A stretch of 64,000 bases of DNA, taken from assembly GCA_036346275.1 (NCBI GenBank), contig CM070713.1, positions 54,617,567 through 54,681,566 of the forward strand. The letters run 5' to 3'. Of the stretch, positions 24,094 through 38,932 are shown in pieces (the stretch's first letter is position 1; the number at the start of each line of letters is the position of its first letter). The stretch comes from Otatea glauca (lineage: Eukaryota; Streptophyta; Magnoliopsida; Poales; Poaceae). A program made the translations under genes and the position numbers. The notes under the pieces were generated by a model. It was not told the origin of the DNA and made no database searches. It worked only from the letters and a program-made list of their open reading frames with translations.

Positions 24094-27000
24094 TGTAACG
24101 ACCCCCATTTTTACAAACTTGCAAAAATGAAAATCTAATGTGCATTTCCGTACTAGTCCCATGATCAGTAGCTAGTACGCACATACACCAATTGGAATCA
24201 CAACCATACAACAAATAATATTAAGCGGAAGCTATTACATAAAGAAACTCTTACAAATCAGAGATAAAGCAGTATAAGAAGCAAAGTCTTGTAGTGTGCC
24301 CATCCAACACCCGCAGGCAACCGACAAGGCATAATCCCTAGAAAGATTCGACGAAGAAAAACCCGCAACCTGCGACGAAAGAAACCTTCGAAGCTCGGCA
24401 ACTTAACCACCTAAAAACCACATATAAGCAAGGGTGAGTACATACGTACTCCGCAAGACTTGAGCAAAGCCTACAATATATGCAGGCCATTTCAAAGGAG
24501 GCTACTACAGTTAATTTGCATAAAGCAGAATTGACATTGTAAAACAAGTTATTTGCAAACGGAATTTGTAAAAGCATAATTGACTGATATGAAATAAGTA
24601 AGCATAAGTAATATATTCACAACCCATCGTGAATATCGAATAATCCAGAAATGGAATCCATCAATGTCGATCCTTTGACATGAAAACAAAAGCTGCTAAA
24701 CAAGTTCCAAACCACAACCCATTTTAGAAAATTAAACATTTAACTAGTGCAAGTTCACCAAGTTTCCCATGACCGAGGGGACGGCTAATCGATTAGATCT
24801 TACACTCTGCAGAGGTGTACAATCTGTACCCACAAGTCATGACCTTTTCTTTTGCCGCAAGTTTCACGCACTTAAAGCGTGTGGCCAGAATGTTCATGAC
24901 GAAAACCTTTACATTATCTAATCTAACTTTGCACCAGCACCGGGACGATAAAACCCACGCTATAGCTGGGAGAACTCAGAGCATAAGAATGTTGGAACTC
25001 CCCATAGACGTGGCGCACACCGTTATATTGGTAAGTGTTGTTCCCAACACCTCGGTGTGGGCACCCCGTCGAGCAAACCCCGAAAGGAAAGCCCTTACTA
25101 CTTGACCTACCAATGTGCAAAGTTAAACTAGATAACTTAATTGGTTTAAGGAAGCCCCATAACAACACTTGTGGTTTGCACGAAATATCTTGGATCATAC
25201 AACACTGAGTTCGGTCCTTAAATTGACACGGGCGATACTCCACCCTAACTACGTGCAAATCCCTCTGGCCCGCATCGAAACCATAGTTTTATTTTGGGTT
25301 TTTAATCAAAATACCCATAGCCAACAGCTACAATGACAACATTTTCCATTTCACAAGGAACATATTTTGATCTGATCATCATCATCATTTGATCTAAAAG
25401 CATGGCTAAGCATGGATAAAAGTAATCATATATACCCAGGGCGACATTAAGTAATTGTCTAAGATTAATCTATGGTTATCAAGGTTCACATATTCATACT
25501 TATCAAGGAAGTTTCATGAGACAACAGGTATAACTACCAGTACCATAAAATAGCAATTTCTGTAAAGTAAACGTATGCATGAAACATTTTAATAAACAAT
25601 GCAAATTAAATTCTGGGATCAAGATGGTCAAAGGGGGTGCTTGCCTTGCTTATATATCGTTTACGACGAAGACGCGATCACGGCTGACGAAGGCAACGAC
25701 GGAGGAAGGGACGTCGAACTCTACACGTCGATCGATCGAAAAATAAAGCAAATAATAAACTTCAATAAGGGCGAAAAGAAGACAGACAGAAAATCAAATA
25801 AAGATTCATTGCAGAAAACAGGAATGATTTAGGGTTTGGATTATATGATTTCGAGCTGTTATGATTTAGATAAACACACATTTATATACTTAATGGCTTT
25901 TAGGATGAGCAAAACATGGTTTCCTTGGATAGATTATCTAATCTTGAATTACGAATTCAAGAGGCTAAAATAATGAATTCTAGTATTTAAAACTTCGAAT
26001 TATAGATGCTAAAATTATTTGGATTAAAAGAAGTAAAACACAAATTAAAGCGGTTATGCTAATAGCACTTAGCCTTAAGATTTTGCACACGAAGGGTTTT
26101 GATTAAGTTATGATTGATAAGTTAGTTAAGTAGATTTATTTATAGTTTTTAAGAAGGTTCGGTGATACAAATATATTAAGTACAAATTCCTTATTACAAG
26201 GTTCACTTAATCTTATTATGAAGTTCATAAAGCATAAAACTAAGGGTTATTTGACTATTAAAGTTTATATGCAAAACATGACGAAATAAGATTATTTCTC
26301 CGAAACTTAATAGCATATACTTTGAAGAACATATCTAAATTGATTTCATATATTTTAGTGTTTAGACGAGACATTATTTTCTTAGTTGAAAATGCTTAGG
26401 TGATATAAAAGGTTGCGACAATCATACTTTTTAGGGGTATTCAACTAGCAGGATTTAGTTGAAATGAAAGTGGTAAATGAAATATTTTTCTAGAATATGG
26501 TAGTACATATCCCAAATATTGTTTCTAAACTTATTTCTAATACACTTGCATTTAGACGAGAGTATCTACGGATCGATGAAAAGGCTTGATGGTGCAATTT
26601 ACTACTCGTTAAGGGTTCAGCTTTTGATATAAGATTGCGGCTATACCGCCGCGGATAATCTACTCATTTTTCAGGTATTAACAGGGTATGATATTAGAAG
26701 TGGTTTATAGTTGGTTTTACGACCATTGGCTTTTATCCGCAATGTTTTTTCCTATAAACGATCATTAGGGTTTAACATTATTTTATTTCAACCTAGCACT
26801 AACATAAGATATTTTTACCTAATCAGTAAGGGTACTATTTTTCAGAGCTATAGGATTTGGTTTTATCAAATTTGAAGTTTATTCGTGAAAGTTATAACTA
26901 TTCCGATATGCAAATATTAACACTTTGACTATTAAACATTTACTGTTTTATGTAGTAATATTTAAATATTATATTAAATCTGAGATCCTTGCAATGCTAG

Positions 27001-29452
27001 GAGTACAACAAAACTGATTTGGTGATCATTTGAATTCATTTGATCTATATATTGACTATTTGATTCTATATGCATATGCATATACATTTTATACTTAAGT
27101 TATTTCACATTTTTCAAGATAGTTCAAATCAAATTCATATATTAATTATTTTGGTAAATTAAGGTATTCTACTGCTATGACAATATTTAGAAATGAATTT
27201 TACTTATTCCATATTTCTTTTACTCAAATTATGCTTATTTGAATTTCTAATGCATTGAATACCATCTTTAATAGAAGGTAATTCAAACATAAACAAAAAT
27301 TAAATATTTTTATATATTTGAACTCCTGGAAGCATGAGTATTTCACTAAAATTGGTTCCATTTATTTTTAAGTTTGTTTACAACTTTTTAATATGAAGCA
27401 CTTCTTTAAACCTTTTCTTTAAATTTGAATTTCAAATTTATCCAGTGAAGGTTCTCAAAATATTATTGCATATTCTAAGATAACTAGATTTTAGATGAAT
27501 TTAGAATTTTTTTTCACTTCATTTGGAGCTACAACACAAAAGTTATAAGCATTTGTATCATTTCGGGTGTTGAAATAGACTGAAAATATTGAAAATACGC
27601 TTTCGGAACTGGAAGGCGTATTTCACCTTTGCACTGAGGACGCTTTGTTCGGCTGACAGAGAGGGCCCGCGGGGCAGCGACAGGAAGCAGAGGAGGTGGC
27701 TAGGGGTCGACGGCGACGGTGCTCCGGCGAGTCTCCGGCGGAATGGGTGGCACGGCGAGCTCCAGGGGATCTTGGCGCATTCGGGGGTGGTATCGATCAT
27801 CGGCGGGGACGGCCGGAGAGGGCTGCCACCGGCGGCATGCGGCGGCAGGAGGTGCGGCTCGCCGGAGAAGAAGAGCAAGCTAGCTCCGGCCGAATGGGTA
27901 GCATTTTAGGCATCCATGAGGCTAGAGCGTTCCATTTTTCCAGTTGGCCGAGGCGAAAAGGGTCGTAGGCGTGCCACCGTGCGGCCGGAGTTGGAGAAGA
28001 AACGGGCATGGTGGGAAGCTCACGATGAAAAGAGATGAAATTTCAGGGTGCTTAGTAATCTACGGTGTCGAGTGAAGCTAGAGAAAGAATCGATTTCGAG
28101 AATTGTTACCGATTTTGCTCAATTCCTTGATTCCCCCTCTTTTCGGGTTTTTCCGGCGAAACAGCGAAGATCCTGAGTTTCGGCTTGATTGCTTGGTTCT
28201 TGGAGTAACTGAAGAGGAAGGGAGGTTCAATGCGACGCTCAGGTGCTATTTATAGCTAGAGCAAAGAGGTTGCACCAGGGTTTGAACGCACGGCAATGTT
28301 GCGGCAGATTTTGGCGGTTTCGGTGAAATGGCGCACGTCTTCCGCCGGCAAGGAATGACGTGAGATGGCAGGGTATGGCGCACGAACTCCAAGGATGAAC
28401 GTGGCACCATTCGATTGCTTGGGTGGTGGAGTCGGCGCTGAGATGCAGTGGGCGGTGAAGTCTCGGGCGCTCGGTCGTGCAGAGGCGACGCGAGAGAGAA
28501 GAAGAAAAGGGAAAAGAAGGAAAGGGCGCTGACGAGCGGGTCCGGGACCACAGGGCAGAGAAAGGGGAAGGTTTCCCGTTGCTTCCAGCGCGCCATTACG
28601 GAAAAGCGATGGCCCACACGTCAGTGATTGAAAGTGAGTCAAAGCGATAAGTATGGCAGAGACAAGCACCATGTGATCAATAAATCTCCCTCTATTCTCT
28701 GTCTAAATTTTGTGAAACTTTTTGACCAACCTCTTCTGGTAGTCTTCTTACTTCAGTAAAAAGTTTGGACCAAAATATATTACAATTAATTAATTAAAAT
28801 TCTGACACTGTGGTCTTGTACAGGACTTGAATTTCGGTATTTTATTTATTTAAAGGTTCAAACCGTATTATTTATTTTCGAAACTTTTATGAGGGGTTAT
28901 ATATAGGACAAGGATGTCTCTTTAAAATTTTCAAGTCAAAATATTGGGTATTTATTTTATATAAATTCTGACATTAGGATTTCTAGTTTTTGATGGTCTC
29001 TGTTTTTGAATTACTAGAGGGCTTTGACAACATGATCAAATCCTGATATTTTTACCAAGTGTAAAAACTGCTATAAGGGTGCTATTGTAATTTTTATAGC
29101 TCCAGATAATTTTCGGATATTTTACACAAATTCTGACTTGCACTGTTTTTAGTCAAAAGAGGTGTCATTCATTTTATTTACCCATTTTTCTGTGCATAAA
29201 ATTTTACATGTTGATTTTACTGACTTACCAGCATGGTTAAGGTTCTATGGTAATTTTTCCAAAATTTATCTTTTACCATTTTATCTTGTTACCATTATCC
29301 ATTCCTTAATTCCATTTCTTAACTTTTTCATTCAATATCAAAATCCAGGGAAAATCCAAATAAATTCCAATAATGTCGGGGAAAATCAGAAATAAATATA
29401 TCCAATTTCAAAATATGAATTTTTATATTATTGCATTTTTCGGGATGTTACA
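24094..29452 (-). repeat. Array LTR 1 (3' LTR of the array, 5359 bp), TATA at 28247-28254
   Basis: On the plus strand it runs TGTAACGACCCCC ... CGGGATGTTACA, the complement of B's LTR. It lacks about 26 bp present in LTR 2 (near 25266, the CACCTCCGGCTATTGCC region). The minus-strand TATAAATA box lies in the GC-rich block. The GC-rich open frames on both strands (27558-28672) are LTR sequence, not genes. Confidence 0.93.
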
Positions 29453-30215
29453 AATCTACCCCCCTTACAGAAATCTCGTCCCCGAGATTTGCAAGGACTA
29501 AATGGGTTAGGAAATTCTTTCTCGGATGTGGTCTTGTTGTTTCCTCATTTTCTTGTTTCCAGTATAGTTGCTTTGCAAAACATCGTTCTTGCGATTCCAA
29601 AGTGATGTGTCTAGAATGGAGAAGATTTCTATTTGGGTTTCGCGTAAGCAGATGAGGAATATTACTAAATATCTCTTTTGATTGCATAACTAGGATTGTT
29701 AATAATGATAATCTAATTTAAAGAGTGACACGCGATATGTTTAGAATATTCGGGGGAAAGAAGTTAATGTTTGTTACTCGATTCATTTTGAATGAATTTA
29801 CATATTATCATCAAGAAATGATATTTGAGTACAACGGTTGATCTGTACGATTTAACAACAGTTGATGAAATTAGAAGGGAATAAATGTTATTCTAGATTG
29901 TCTTTAGGTTGAGATCAAGGTAAGATAATTCAAGAATTTAGGTTGAGGTAAGAGGATTATAAAATGATCCTGACGATTTAACTTACTTGATCATCTTGAT
30001 AGACAAAGGGTTTTGATTTTCTTTGCATTTGGCAAATATGAAAGAATATAATGTACAAAGCGAAAAGGGTTGATTGTAGGAATTGCATATATAAAGGACG
30101 TTTTCGATATTACATTAAGTATCGGTGTAATTACATGAGGAAGATCTTTACATAAACCTGACATCGAGGCAGGGGTTGCTCTAGGTATTAGATACTTCTT
30201 AAGTCTTTGATATAA

Positions 30216-30329
30216 CTTGGAATCACTGGTGTCATCCTTGACGAGGTGAAGAACTATTTTTGGCCAGATAGATAGCTTGGAAATCACGGATGTCATCCTT
30301 GACGAGGTGAAGAACTCTTTTTGGCCAAA
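30216..30329. repeat. 61-bp direct repeat, two copies, in internal region 1
   Basis: Two head-to-tail copies share CTTGGAA-TCAC and GTCATCCTTGACGAGGTGAA followed by TTTTTGGCCA. The same pair is present in internal region 2 at 38933-39046, so the duplication predates the array. Confidence 0.85.
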
Positions 30330-30610
30330 TGTTGGCAAAGTGTTGAGGTTGTTCTCGATTGACGCGGGTGACATTGTCTGCCTTATTCGAAATGATAGAA
30401 AGGTTATTTGCTAATGTTACAAAATAGATGGAGGATTGATTGGGCAATGGTTAAAGATGAAAATTGAAAGTTTGATACTTAACATCTTACCGGCCATTTG
30501 GAAGGATTAAGATAAGATATATTTTGATGAGAGTTCAGTTAAATTTATAAGACAATATTCTGCTTGTCGAAATATTACTTTAAGATTAGACACAATGATT
30601 TCAAATTAAT

Positions 30611-31808
30611 CTAAGTTCTGACAGAAACTATATTTGTATAAGATGTACCTGGCATTGTGTTAGGTATGCCATGATTGTTGTCTTGAGTTGGAGCGAATGT
30701 AGGGATAGGGGATTGCTGGCCTTGAGAACGAAGTTGGTCTCTTTTCTTCCTTGGGCATTTGTTGGCATAATGTCCACGCTCACGACAGTAAAAGCATGTA
30801 ACATTAGTTGCCTGGTTTTGGATACCAGATGGTTGCTCACTGGTGTTGTTGGAGGAATGAACAAATGATGGTTGAAATTGAGGATGGAATTGAGCGAATT
30901 CCTCCCGGGCAAGCGTCTTCATTCAAGCGCCTCTTCTTGAACCGATTCTTGAGTAAACCGATTGATTTTGTTCCTCCTACTCTTGGAGTTATAATCTTAA
31001 GCGATGTAACTTCGGTATGACCATGGTTGCAGGAAATATTTGTTCTTCTTGCGGGCATCGCTTAGCAAGATGACCCTTCTTGTGACAATTTGAAGCACTC
31101 ACGCTTCTCTTGTGGCGTCTTGATGGGTATGATTGGATTCTCAATACCATCTTCCTTCTTAATCTCAACTTGCGGACATCTCCTTGCCCAATGACCTTCT
31201 TCACCACACAAGAAACATGCTGATGGCGATGGCCATTTATTACTTCCTGGATGAAGGCGATCAAAGTCTATGTGTTGCTTCTTTAACTCCTTAGGTAATA
31301 TTTTACTGTAGCTAGTTTTTCCCTTCTGATTGCCAAATCTTGAGCAACTAAGGCCCGGAATTTCTCTCGCTGGTGCTGAATTGTATTGGTAACTATCGGA
31401 CCTAGGGGACATTGAACTGGGCAATGGTCATAACCTTCACAAAGGTAACAAGTGATATTGCTCATGGGACATTTTCCAGGAGAATGATTTTCTTCACCGC
31501 TGGAGCAATTTATTGCATGCTCATCAGCAGTGTGTCCTATTTCTCCACAGCGAATGCAAGCACGATCTTCAGATTGGTTGGGTTGGCAACACTTCAAAGA
31601 GCATCGCTTAGGTATCGAGTGAGATGTAGAAGTAGGTTGTTGCTTTAAACTATTTCCTTTTTCGGCAAGAATTGAGCCAAGGTTGAAATTGTTCTGTACT
31701 AAGTGTTGGGAATCTGGCTGAGCTAAGGTAGGATTATCATTTGTTAGCTGAAAGTTTAACATGGCTTCACTTTCCAAGACTTTGCCGAGGGATCTTGTCA
31801 CAGGTATC
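30611..31808 (-). pseudogene. Multi-CCHC zinc-knuckle protein, copy 1 (frame broken)
   Basis: The same protein as at 39329-40526 but split over three frames (31801-31283, 31424-31062, 30922-30611). Knuckles seen are CYLCEGYDHCPVQC, CFLCGEEGHWARRC and CFYCRERGHYANKC; the one beginning CFSC in copy 2 is disrupted here. A less regular Cys/His cluster (CIRCGEIGHTADEH) lies upstream. Several breaks against copy 2 lie where copy 2 has CTG or CAG and this copy has CG, CCG or a shortened form (about 30900-31100), so the breaks may be sequencing error. A plausible 3' splice site ends at 31809. Known knuckle proteins bind single-stranded nucleic acid, so a nucleocapsid-like role is likely but inferred. 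Confidence 0.75.
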
Positions 31809-32770
31809 CTGCAACAATGATTGTTAAGACAAGATTATCTGAGATGGAATCTGTTGGTCTTCGCAAAGTGAATGAGAAGTGCTAGTAAGTTATACCAAGA
31901 TTCTTTAGCAACAAAAAGCTAACTTAAGGAGAGGTACACGGTATGTTAAAATGTTTGAGATGAATAAAAGGATACATCTCAACGAGTTATTTGGGAAGAA
32001 CCAAGATTGATTATAAAGGTGAAAAACCTATTACTCATTACTTGTAGCGGATGAATTAATGGATTGTCTCAAGGTGTCTTCAAGATATTGAAATTGGGAG
32101 GATATGGTTAGATGAAAGTTATCCATTTTACAAAGCATCATTCATTTATTAAAATATTATTTTGAGAATAACCTATATATGGATTTGGTAATTCTTGGTT
32201 ATTTTATAAGGCAATGTCTCTTTCATTATAACATTGTTTTCAAGGTTGGTTATTGGTTAGTTATTAGTTCATAAGGCAACTTTTCGTTCCTTAAAATATT
32301 CTTAATTAAATTTTCTTATTAAATAAGGGTTGGCACATCGTAAACTTCAACCAAATGGTTTTACTTTTACGAGAGTAACCCGTAAGCAATGCAAGAGAAA
32401 AGATTTGAACAAAACTCACAAAATAGTCATCGGTTGGCATACAAGGGTTCTAAAAATAACTTAGCATAACTTAGCCTATTATATTCCTATGCGACCTATC
32501 AACACCAGTCTTCATGGAGCGACATTTTTCCTCTTCGAGATCGTTGACGCCTAAGTCGGAGTCTCCATTTGTCAAGGATTGATTTAAGGAAAGAGGAATT
32601 TGTTTACAAATCAAAATGAAAGTAGTGGTAAGAGGAGAATCTTAAGATAGAGAGAAGAATAGCAAAATCTACATTTTGCAAATATGGTAACTTTGAGACA
32701 TAAGATTTTGAATTTGCTTATTCCAATGCTAACGACCATTCTATCTAGGGTTTATCCTACTGTCAGCATA

Positions 32771-32782
32771 GCTCTGATACCA
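32771..32782 (-). promoter_or_regulatory. Primer binding site of array element 1
   Basis: GCTCTGATACCA on the plus strand is TGGTATCAGAGC on the minus strand, two bases from the LTR 2 edge, the same position as in element B. Confidence 0.93.
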
Positions 32783-32784
32783 AC

Positions 32785-35700
32785 TGTAACGACCCCCATT
32801 TTTACAAACTTGCAAAAATAGAAATCTAATGTGCATTTCCGTACTAGTCCCATGATCAGTAGCTAGTACGCACATACACCAATTGGAATCACAACCATAC
32901 AACAAATAATATTAAGCGGAAGCTATTACATAAAGAAACTCTTACAAATCAGAGATAAAGCAGTATAAGAAGCAAAGTCTTGTAGTGTGCCCATCCAACA
33001 CCCGCAGGCAACCGACAAGGCATAATCCCTAGAAAGATTCGACGAAGAAAACCCGCAACTGCGACGAAAGAAACCTTCAAGCTCGGCAACTTAACCACCT
33101 AAAAACCACATATAAGCAAGGGTGAGTACATACGTACTCCGCAAGACTTGAGCAAAGCCTATAATATATGCAGGCCATTTCAAAGGAGGCTACTACAGTT
33201 AATTTGCATAAAGCAGAATTGACATTGTAAAACAAGTTATTTGTAAACGGAATTTGTAAAAGCATAATTGACTGATATGAAATAAGTAAGCATAAGTAAT
33301 ATATTCACAACCCATCGTGAATATCGAATAATCCAGAAATGGAATCCATCAATGTCGATCCTTTGACATGAAAACAAAAGCTGCTAAACAAGTTCCAAAC
33401 CACAACCCATTTTAGAAAATTAAACATTTAACTAGTGCAAGTTCACCAAGTTTCCCATGACCGAGGGGACGGCTAATCGATTAGATCTTACACTCTGCAG
33501 AGGTGTACAACTGTACCCACAAGTCATGACCTTTTCTTTTTGCCGCAAGTTTCACGCACTTAAAGCGTGTGGCCAGAATGTTCATGACGAAAACCTTTAC
33601 ATTATCTAATCTAACTTTACACCAGCACCGGGACGATAAAACCCATGCTATAGCTGGGAGAACTCAGAGCATAGGAATGTTGGAACTCCCCATAGACGTG
33701 GCGCACACCGTTATATTGGTAAGTGTTGTTCCCAACACCTCGGTGTGGGCACCCGTCGAGCAAACCCCAAAGGAAAGCCCTTACTACTTCACCTACCAAT
33801 GTGCAAAGTTAAACTAGATAACTTAATTGGTTTAAGGAAGCCCCATAACAACACTTGTGGTTTGCACGAAATATCTTGGATCATACAACACTGAGTTCGG
33901 TCCTTAAATTGACACAGGCGATACTCCACCCTAACTACGTGCAAATCCCTCTGCACCTCCGGCTATTGCCAATAATCGCCCGCATCGAAACCATAGTTTT
34001 ATTTTGGGTTTTAATCAAAATACCCATAGCCAACAACTACAATGACAACATTTTCCATTTCACAAGGAACATATTTTGATCTGATCATCATCATCATTTG
34101 ATCTAAAAGCATGGCTAAGCATGGATAAAAGTAATCGTATATACCCAGGGCGACATTAAGTAATTGTCTAAGCTTAATCTATGGTTATCAAGGTTCACAT
34201 ATTCATACTTATCAAGGAAGTTTCATGAGACAACAGGTATAACTACCAGTACCATAAAATAGCAATTTACAGAAAGTAAATGTATGCATGAAACATTTTA
34301 ATAAACAATGCAAATTAAATTCTGGGATCAAGATGGTCAAAGGGGGTGCTTGCCTTGCTTATATATCGTTTACGACGAAGACGCGATCACGGCTGACGGA
34401 GGCAACGACGGAGGAAGGGACGTCGAACTCTACACGTCGATCGATCGGAAAATAAAGCAAATAATAAACTTCAATAAGGGCGAAAAGAAGACAGACAGAA
34501 AATCAATTAAAGATTCATTGCAGAAAACAGGAATGATTTAGGGTTTGGATTATATGATTTCGAGCTGTTATGATTTAGATAAACACACATTTATATACTT
34601 AATGGCTTTTAGGATGAGCAAAACATGGTTTCCTTGGATAGATTATCTAATCTTGAATTACGAATTCAAGAGGCTAAAATAATGAATTCTAGTATTTAAA
34701 ACTTCGAATTATAGATGCTAAAATTATTTGGATTAAAAGAAGTAAAACACAAATTAAAGCGGTTATGCTAATAGCACTTAGCCTTAAGATTTTGCACACG
34801 AAGGGTTTTGATTAAGTTATGATTGATAAGTTAGTTAAGTAGATTTATTTATAGTTTTTAAGAAGGTTCTGGTGATACAAATATATTAAGTACAAATTTC
34901 TTATTACAAGGTTCACTTAATCTTATTATGAAGTTCATAAAGCATAAAACTAAGGGTTATTTGACTATTAAAGTTTATATGCAAAACATGACGAAATAAG
35001 ATTATTTCTCCGAAACTTAATAGCATATACTTTGAAGAACATATCTAAATTGATTTCATATATTTTAGTGTTTAGACGAGACATTATTTTCTTAGTTGAA
35101 AATGCTTAGGTGATATAAAAGGTTGCGACAATCATACTTTTTAGGGGTATTCAACTAGCAGGATTTAGTTGAAATGAAAGTGGTAAATGAAATATTTTTC
35201 TAGAATATGGTAGTACATATCCCAAATATCGTTTCTAAACTTATTTCTAATACACTTGCATTTAGACGAGAGTATCTACGGATCGATGAAAAGGCTTGAT
35301 GGTGCAATTTACTACTCGTTAAGGGTTCAGCTTTTGATATAAGATTGCGGCTATACCGCCTCGGATAATCTACTCATTTTTCAGATATTAACACGGTATG
35401 ATATTAGAAGTGGTTTATAGTTGGTTTTACGACCATTGGCTTTTATCCGCAATGTTTTTTCCTATAAACGATCATTAGGGTTTAACATTATTTTATTTCA
35501 ACCTAGCACTAACATAAGATATTTTTACCTAATCAGTAAGGGTACTATTTTTCAGAGCTATAGGATTTGGTTTTATCAAATTTGAAGTTTATTCGTGAAA
35601 GTTATAACTATTCCGATATGCAAATATTAACACTTTGACTATTAAACATTTACTGTTTTATGTAGTAATATTTAAATATTATATTATATCTGAGATCCTT

Positions 35701-38169
35701 GCAATGCTAGGAGTACAACAAAACTGATTTGGTGATCATTTGAATTCATTTGATCTATATATTGACTATTTGATTCTATATGCATATGCATATACATTTT
35801 ATACTTAAGTTATTTCACATTTTTCAAGATAGTTCAAATCAAATTCATATATTAATTATTTTGGTAAATTAAGGTATTCTACTGCTATGACAATATTTAG
35901 AAATAAATTTTACTTATTCCATATTTCTTTTACTCAAATTATGCTTATTTGAATTTCTAATGCATTGAATACCATCTTTAATAGAAGGTAATTCAAACAT
36001 AAACAAAAATTAAATATTTTTATATATTTGAACTCCTGGAAGCATGAGTATTTCACTAAAATTGGTTCCATTTATTTTTAAGTTTGTTTACAACTTTTTA
36101 ATATGAAGCACTTCTTTAAACCTTTTCTTTAAATTTGAATTTCAAATTTATCCAGTGAAGGTTCTCAAAATATTATTGCATATTCTAAGATAACTAGATT
36201 TTAGATGAATTTAGAATTTTTTTTCACTTCATTTGGAGCTACAACACAAAAGTTATAAGCATTTGTATCATTTCGGGTGTTGAAATAGACTGAAAATATT
36301 GAAAATACGCTTTCGGAACTGGAAGGCGTATTTCACCTTTGCACTGAGGACGCTTTGTTCGGCTGACAGAGAGGGCCCGCGGGGCAGCGACAGGAAGCAG
36401 AGGAGGTGGCTAGGGGTCGACGGCGACGGTGCTCCGGCGAGTCTCCGGCGGAATGGGTGGCACGGCGAGCTCCAGGGGATCTTGGCGCATTCGGGGGTGG
36501 TATCGATCATCGGCGGGGACGACCGGAGAGGGCTGCCACCGGCGGCATGCGGCGGCAGGAGGTGCGGCTCGCCGGAGAAGAAGAGCAAGCTAGCTCCGGC
36601 CGAATGGGTAGCATTTTAGGCATCCATGAGGCTAGAGCGTTCCATTTTTCCAGTTGGCCGAGGCGGAAAAGGGCTGTGGAAGCGTGCCACCGTGCGACCG
36701 GAGTTGGAGAAGAAACGGGCATGGTGGGGAAGCTCTGCCGATGAAAAGAGATGAAATTTCAGGGTGCTTAGTAATCTACGGTGTCGAGTGAAGCTAGAGA
36801 AAGAATCGATTTCGAGAATTGTTACCGATTTTGCTCAATTCCTTGATTCCCCCTCTTTTCGGGTTTTTCCGGCGAAACAGCGAAGATCCTGAGTTTCGGC
36901 TTGATTGCTTGGTTCTTGGAGTAACTGAAGAGGAAGGGAGGTTCAATGCGACACTCAGGTGCTATTTATAGCTAGAGCAAAGAGGTTGCACCAGGGTTTG
37001 AACGCACGGCAATGTTGCGGCGGATTTTGGCGGTTTCGGTGAAATGGCGCACGTCTTCCGCCGGCAAGGAATGACGTGAGATGGCAGGGTATGGCGCACG
37101 AACTCCAAGGATGAACGTGGCACCATTCGATTGCTTGGGTGGTGGAGTCGGCGCTGAGATGCAGTGGGCGGTGAAGTCTCGGGCGCTCGGTCGGCAGGGC
37201 AGCACGCGCGAGAGAGTAGAAGAAAAGGGAAAAGAAGGAAAGGGCGCTGACGAGCGGGTCCGGGACCACAGGGCAGATAAAGGGGAAGGTTTCCCGTTGC
37301 TTCCAGTAGCGAATTCGGAAAAGCGATGGCCCACACGTCGCTGATTGAAAGTGAGTCAAAGCGATAAGTATGGCAGAGACAAGCACCATGTGATCAATAA
37401 ATCTCCCTCTATTCTCTGTCTAAATTTTGTGAAACTTTTTGACCAACCTCTTCTGGTAGTCTTCTTACTTCAGTAAAAAGTTTGGACCAAAATATATTAC
37501 AATTAATTAATTAAAATTCTGACACTGTGGTCTTGTACAGGACTTGAATTTCAGTATTTTATTTATTTAAAGGTTCAAACCATATTATTTATTTTCGACA
37601 CTTTTATGAGGGGTTATATATAGGACAAGTATGTCTCTTTAAAATTTTCAAGTCAAAATATTGGGTATTTATTTTATATAAATTCTGACATTTGGATTTC
37701 TAGTTTTTGATGGTCTCTGTTTTTGAATTACTAGAGGGCTTTGACAACATGATCAAATCCTGATATTTTTACCAGGTGTAAAAACTTCTATAAGGGTGCT
37801 ATTGTAATTTTTATAGCTCCAGATAATTTTCGTATATTTTACACAAATTCTGACTTTCACTGTTTTTAGTCAAAAGAGGTGTCATTCATTTTATTTACCC
37901 ATTTTTCTGTGCATAAAATTTTACATGTTGATTTTACTGACTTACCAGCATGGTTAAGGTTCTATGGTAATTTTTCCAAAATTTATCTTTTACCATTTTA
38001 TCTTGTTACCATTATCCATTCCTTAATTCCATTTCTTAACTTTTTCATTCAATATCAAAATCAAGGGAAAATCCAAATAAATTCCAATAATGTCGGGGAA
38101 AATCAGAAATAAATATATCCAATTTCAAAATATGAATTTTTATATTATTGTATTTTTCGGGATGTTACA
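32785..38169 (-). repeat. Array LTR 2 (shared middle LTR, 5385 bp), TATA at 36963-36970
   Basis: A full-length LTR standing between the two internal regions. It would serve as 5' LTR of the left unit and 3' LTR of the right unit. It is close to identical to LTR 1 and LTR 3 apart from small indels. No gene was seen. Confidence 0.93.
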
Positions 38170-38932
38170 AATCTACCCCCCCTTACAGAAATCTCGTCCC
38201 CGAGATTTGCAAGGACTAAATGGGTTAGGAAATTCTTTCTCGGATGTGGTCTTGTTGTTTCCTCATTTTCTTGTTTCCAGTATAGTTGCTTTGCAAAACA
38301 TCGTTCTTGCGATTCCAAAGTGATGTGTCTAGAATGGAGAAGATTTCTATTTGGGTTTCACAGAAGGAATGAGGAATATTACTAAATATCTCTTTTGATT
38401 GCATAACTAGGATTGTTAATAATGATAATCTAATTTAAAGAGTGACACGCGATATGTTTAGAATATTCGGGGGAAAGAAGTTAATGTTTGTTACTCGATT
38501 CATTTTGAAAGAATTTACATATTATCATCAAGAAATGATATTTGAGTACAACGGTTGATCTGTACGATTTAACAACAGTTGATGAAATTAGAAGGGAATA
38601 AATGTTATTCTAGATTGTCTTTAGGTTGAGATCAAGGTAAGATAATTCAAGAATTTAGGTTGAGGTAAGAGGATTATAAAATGATCCTGACGATTTAACT
38701 TACTTGATCATCTTGATAGACAAAGGGTTTTGATTTTCTTTGCATTTGGCAAATATGAAAGAATATAATGTACAAAGCGAAAAGGGTTGATTGTAGGAAT
38801 TGCATATATAAAGGACGTTTTCGATATTACATTAAGTATCGGGTGTAATTACATGAGGAAGATCTTTACATAAGCCTGACATCGAGGCAGGGGTTGCTCT
38901 AGGTATTAGATACTTCTTAAGTCTTTGATATA

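Larger units (their letters stand above)
29453..32784 (-). mobile_element. Internal region 1 of the array
   Basis: From the primer site at the right end (32771-32782) leftward: a leader homologous to B's for several hundred bases, a 3' splice-like site at 31809-31810, the zinc-knuckle reading frame, then about 1.1 kb (29453-30610) without a convincing frame, and a polypurine tract next to LTR 1. An open frame at 29991-30374 contains a 61-bp repeat and resembles no protein. Confidence 0.85.

Noticed and set aside
29991..30374. A 127-codon minus-strand frame in internal region 1
   Set aside because: Part of it is the 61-bp repeat translated twice. The frame is shorter in internal region 2, and no protein resemblance was found.
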